Assembly: GCF_024756235.1 (NCBI RefSeq)
Contig: NZ_JANUGY010000008.1
Coordinates: 1 to 64,000, forward strand
Reading direction: 5' to 3'
Length of the DNA stretch: 64,000 nucleotides
From: Massilia kyonggiensis
Lineage (GTDB): Bacteria; Pseudomonadota; Gammaproteobacteria; Burkholderiales; Burkholderiaceae_D
Part shown: positions 62,421-64,000 of the stretch, in pieces
Position numbering within the stretch: position 1 is the first letter of the stretch
Layout of the letters: the number at the start of each line of letters is the position of its first letter
The notes under the pieces: generated by a model
Told to the model about the DNA's origin: nothing
The model's database searches: none
The model's input: only the letters and a program-made list of their open reading frames with translations
Made by a program: the position numbers and the translations under genes

Positions 62421-63104
62421 TCAGTCGAGTCGTTGTATTTTCAGGTCGTCCACCGTCTGGCGCGACCAGGTCGTGCGCAGGCCGAACCAGCCGGACGTCA
62501 ATGGATGCGGGTCGCGATACGTGAACCACGTGTTGCCGTCCACGCGCACGCGCGTGCAGCCCTCGTACACCGCGATCTCGATGCGGTAGTCGCGGTCCGG
62601 TTCCAGCAGGTGCGCGCCGTCGGTGTATTCGGAGATCAGTTCGCGGCGGCCACCGCCATAGCGCCGCAGGCGCGTCGTCGTGTTGCGGTTGCCGCCGATG
62701 CCCGCGTAGTACATCGTGAGGTCGTCGTAGTCTTCGAACTTGCCGCTGCGCGTGAACAGGTCGGCGCGTTTCGGGTCGCGCGCCATCCAGAACGCGTTCA
62801 GGTCGGACAGTCGGTCGTTCTTCCCGCCGGCCACGATCACGCGGCGCGTAAAACTGATCTGGACATTTCCGTACAGCGGACGGTCCAGCCATACGGTGGC
62901 GCCGCCGTCGACGTCCATCACGAGCCGCCCGTCCCGGTTCTCGACGACATTGCCCGGCGTGCGGGCATACTCCGCGACATAACCGGCCAGCGGCTTGCTG
63001 AAGTCGTCCTGGAACAGCACGGCGCCGGGCCGGCCCCACGCGGTGCACTCATCGGCCTGCGCAGAACCGCACAGCGCCATCAACACGATCAGCGCGGACC
63101 TCAT
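62421..63104 (-). CDS. DUF6250 protein of rhamnogalacturonan cluster
   Basis: 227 residues with a Sec signal peptide (MRSALIVLMALCGSAQA). The beta-sandwich (concanavalin-like) pattern includes GAVLFQDDFSKPLAGYVAEY, NVQISFTRRVIVAGG, FWMARDPKRADLF, DLTMYYAGIGGNRNTTTR, YRIEIAVYEGCTRVRVDGN and a C-terminal SGWFGLRTTWSRQTVDDLKI. DUF6250 occurs beside rhamnogalacturonan lyases and esterases; it may bind or cut a side chain, but no activity is settled. Its ATG overlaps the CE12 stop by four bases (ATGA). 12 bp before GH105. Confidence 0.82.
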   Translation of the reverse strand: MRSALIVLMALCGSAQADECTAWGRPGAVLFQDDFSKPLAGYVAEYARTPGNVVENRDGRLVMDVDGGATVWLDRPLYGNVQISFTRRVIVAGGKNDRLSDLNAFWMARDPKRADLFTRSGKFEDYDDLTMYYAGIGGNRNTTTRLRRYGGGRRELISEYTDGAHLLEPDRDYRIEIAVYEGCTRVRVDGNTWFTYRDPHPLTSGWFGLRTTWSRQTVDDLKIQRLD

Positions 63105-64000
63105 CGCGCGGCCAGATAAGGGCCAAGCGGATTGCCCGGCAGGGCCTTCAGGCCGGCCACGACCCGCTCCGCGTTGAACTCGGCCCCGGCCGCATTCGTG
63201 TGCGTGCGCGCATCGGCGAACAGCGTGTTCACCTTGTCCGCGCCGATCCGTTTGTAGCCGTCTGCCACGAGCAGGGTCAGGTCCATGAACAGCGCGCCGC
63301 CCGCCTCGGCCACCTGCCGGTCCCAGTCGGCGAACGTCGCGAAATCGCGGCCTTCCTGCCACCGGTCGCGGTGCGGCACGGGCGAGACGAGGACCACGGT
63401 GGCGCCCTTCGCCTTCGCGTCCGCCACGTAACGCGCCATATACCAGCCGAAGCTGTGCACCTGTTCCTTGGTGCCGTCCGGCCGCGTGTCCTCGACGGTC
63501 TCCGGACCGGTGCCGGGCGCCGACGCACGGTTCTTCATCGCCGGGTCGCCGATGCGCCCGCCGTCGTTGTGGCCGAACTGGATCAGCACGACGTCGCCGC
63601 GCTTCAGCTGCTCGCGCACCTTGTCCCAGCGCCCTTCCGTGAAATACGTCCGGCTGCTGCGGCCGCCGATCGCCGCGTTCACCACGTTGACTTTGCGGGC
63701 ATCGAAGTACGGGGCGATGCGCTCGCCCCAGCCGATGGCGCCGTTCACGCCGCCGCTCTTCACCGTCGAATCGCCGACGAGGTACAGGGTCGGCAGGCTC
63801 GCGTCGCGCGGGGATTCGTCGCGCACGCCGCGGGCATCGACGACGGGACGCTCGTCCTCGCGCACGGGCGGCTGCGGATCGACGGGCGCCTGTGCTTTGA
63901 GCCACGCGGCGATGCGCGGATCGCCCAGCGCCTTCATGCCTTCCACCGCGACCTGCGCATTCAGCACGGCACCGGCCCAGTTGGTGTGCGTGTGCTCGTC
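63101..64000 (-). CDS. Rhamnogalacturonan acetylesterase (CE12), tandem SGNH domains, 5' end cut by the window
   Basis: Partial: the frame is open to the window edge (299 residues seen). The first codons read DEHTHTNWAGAVLNAQ, followed by VEGMKALGDPRIAAW: this is the C-terminal catalytic Asp/His block of an SGNH acetylesterase. A linker (about 60 residues) leads to a second complete SGNH domain: TLYLVGDSTVKSGGV (catalytic Ser), NAAIGGRSSRTY, FGHNDGGRIGD and DARTHTNAAGAEFNAE (Asp/His block). So two CE12-type domains lie in one protein. In the second domain the Asp sits four residues before the His, not three as in most CE12 enzymes. It overlaps the DUF6250 start. It removes acetyl groups from rhamnogalacturonan. 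Confidence 0.85.
   Translation of the reverse strand, partial: DEHTHTNWAGAVLNAQVAVEGMKALGDPRIAAWLKAQAPVDPQPPVREDERPVVDARGVRDESPRDASLPTLYLVGDSTVKSGGVNGAIGWGERIAPYFDARKVNVVNAAIGGRSSRTYFTEGRWDKVREQLKRGDVVLIQFGHNDGGRIGDPAMKNRASAPGTGPETVEDTRPDGTKEQVHSFGWYMARYVADAKAKGATVVLVSPVPHRDRWQEGRDFATFADWDRQVAEAGGALFMDLTLLVADGYKRIGADKVNTLFADARTHTNAAGAEFNAERVVAGLKALPGNPLGPYLAAR

Overview
The window is high-GC DNA from a free-living Gram-negative bacterium. The gene content points to a betaproteobacterium of the Oxalobacteraceae (Massilia/Telluria/Duganella-like): TonB-dependent receptors paired with periplasmic CAZymes, a pectin-degrading repertoire, an H-NS-type nucleoid protein, large PAS/GGDEF/EAL proteins and a very large secreted repeat protein. 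This assignment is inferred from gene content; no rRNA gene is present to confirm it. I saw no tRNA, IS element, integrase or CRISPR array.

The dominant theme is degradation of pectin, above all rhamnogalacturonan I and its galactan side chains. At the left edge are a sodium/sugar symporter (partial), a TonB-dependent receptor and a GH35 beta-galactosidase, followed by a GH28 pectinase (6.5-8.1 kb). From 10.2 to 14.9 kb lies an oxidative galactose (De Ley-Doudoroff) pathway: an SDR that may be galactose dehydrogenase, galactonate dehydratase, KDGal kinase and KDPGal aldolase, with a LysR regulator. At 31-38.4 kb five tightly packed genes encode DUF4861, PL26 exo-rhamnogalacturonan lyase, PL9 pectate lyase, CE12 acetylesterase and GH43. 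A GH3 glycosidase sits at 44-46 kb, divergent from a flavin-dependent halogenase and separated from it by two LacI-type operator candidates. At the right edge (61-64 kb) are GH105, DUF6250 and a tandem-domain CE12 esterase that runs off the window. Together these could import oligosaccharides, deacetylate and cleave them, release galactose and oxidise it to pyruvate and glyceraldehyde-3-phosphate.

Between these blocks are other modules: LysE exporter/AraC regulator; periplasmic binding protein and sterol-desaturase-like enzyme; a Fur-box-controlled pair (PepSY membrane protein and TonB receptor, 16.6-19.9 kb); H-NS and two cyclic-di-GMP proteins (21-27 kb); a three-gene methyltransferase/DUF2156/fatty acyl reductase operon of unknown product (27.4-30.7 kb); two DUF2382 stress proteins; an Rrf2-dithiol oxidoreductase-isochorismatase group; a GMC oxidoreductase with a Cys cluster; TetR/O-methyltransferase; and a 2419-residue DUF4347/Ig-like/DUF4214 protein with four nearly identical ~912-bp repeats, transcribed behind a secreted phage-collar-like protein. 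The end holds a purine permease, a SnoaL-like protein, an LEA-like lipoprotein and a metallophosphoesterase.

The best candidates for undescribed biology are the methyltransferase/DUF2156/acyl-reductase operon, the collar-protein/giant-repeat-protein pair, and a shared palindromic operator architecture (TATA-N9-TATA) upstream of both the galactosidase operon and the galactonate dehydratase gene.
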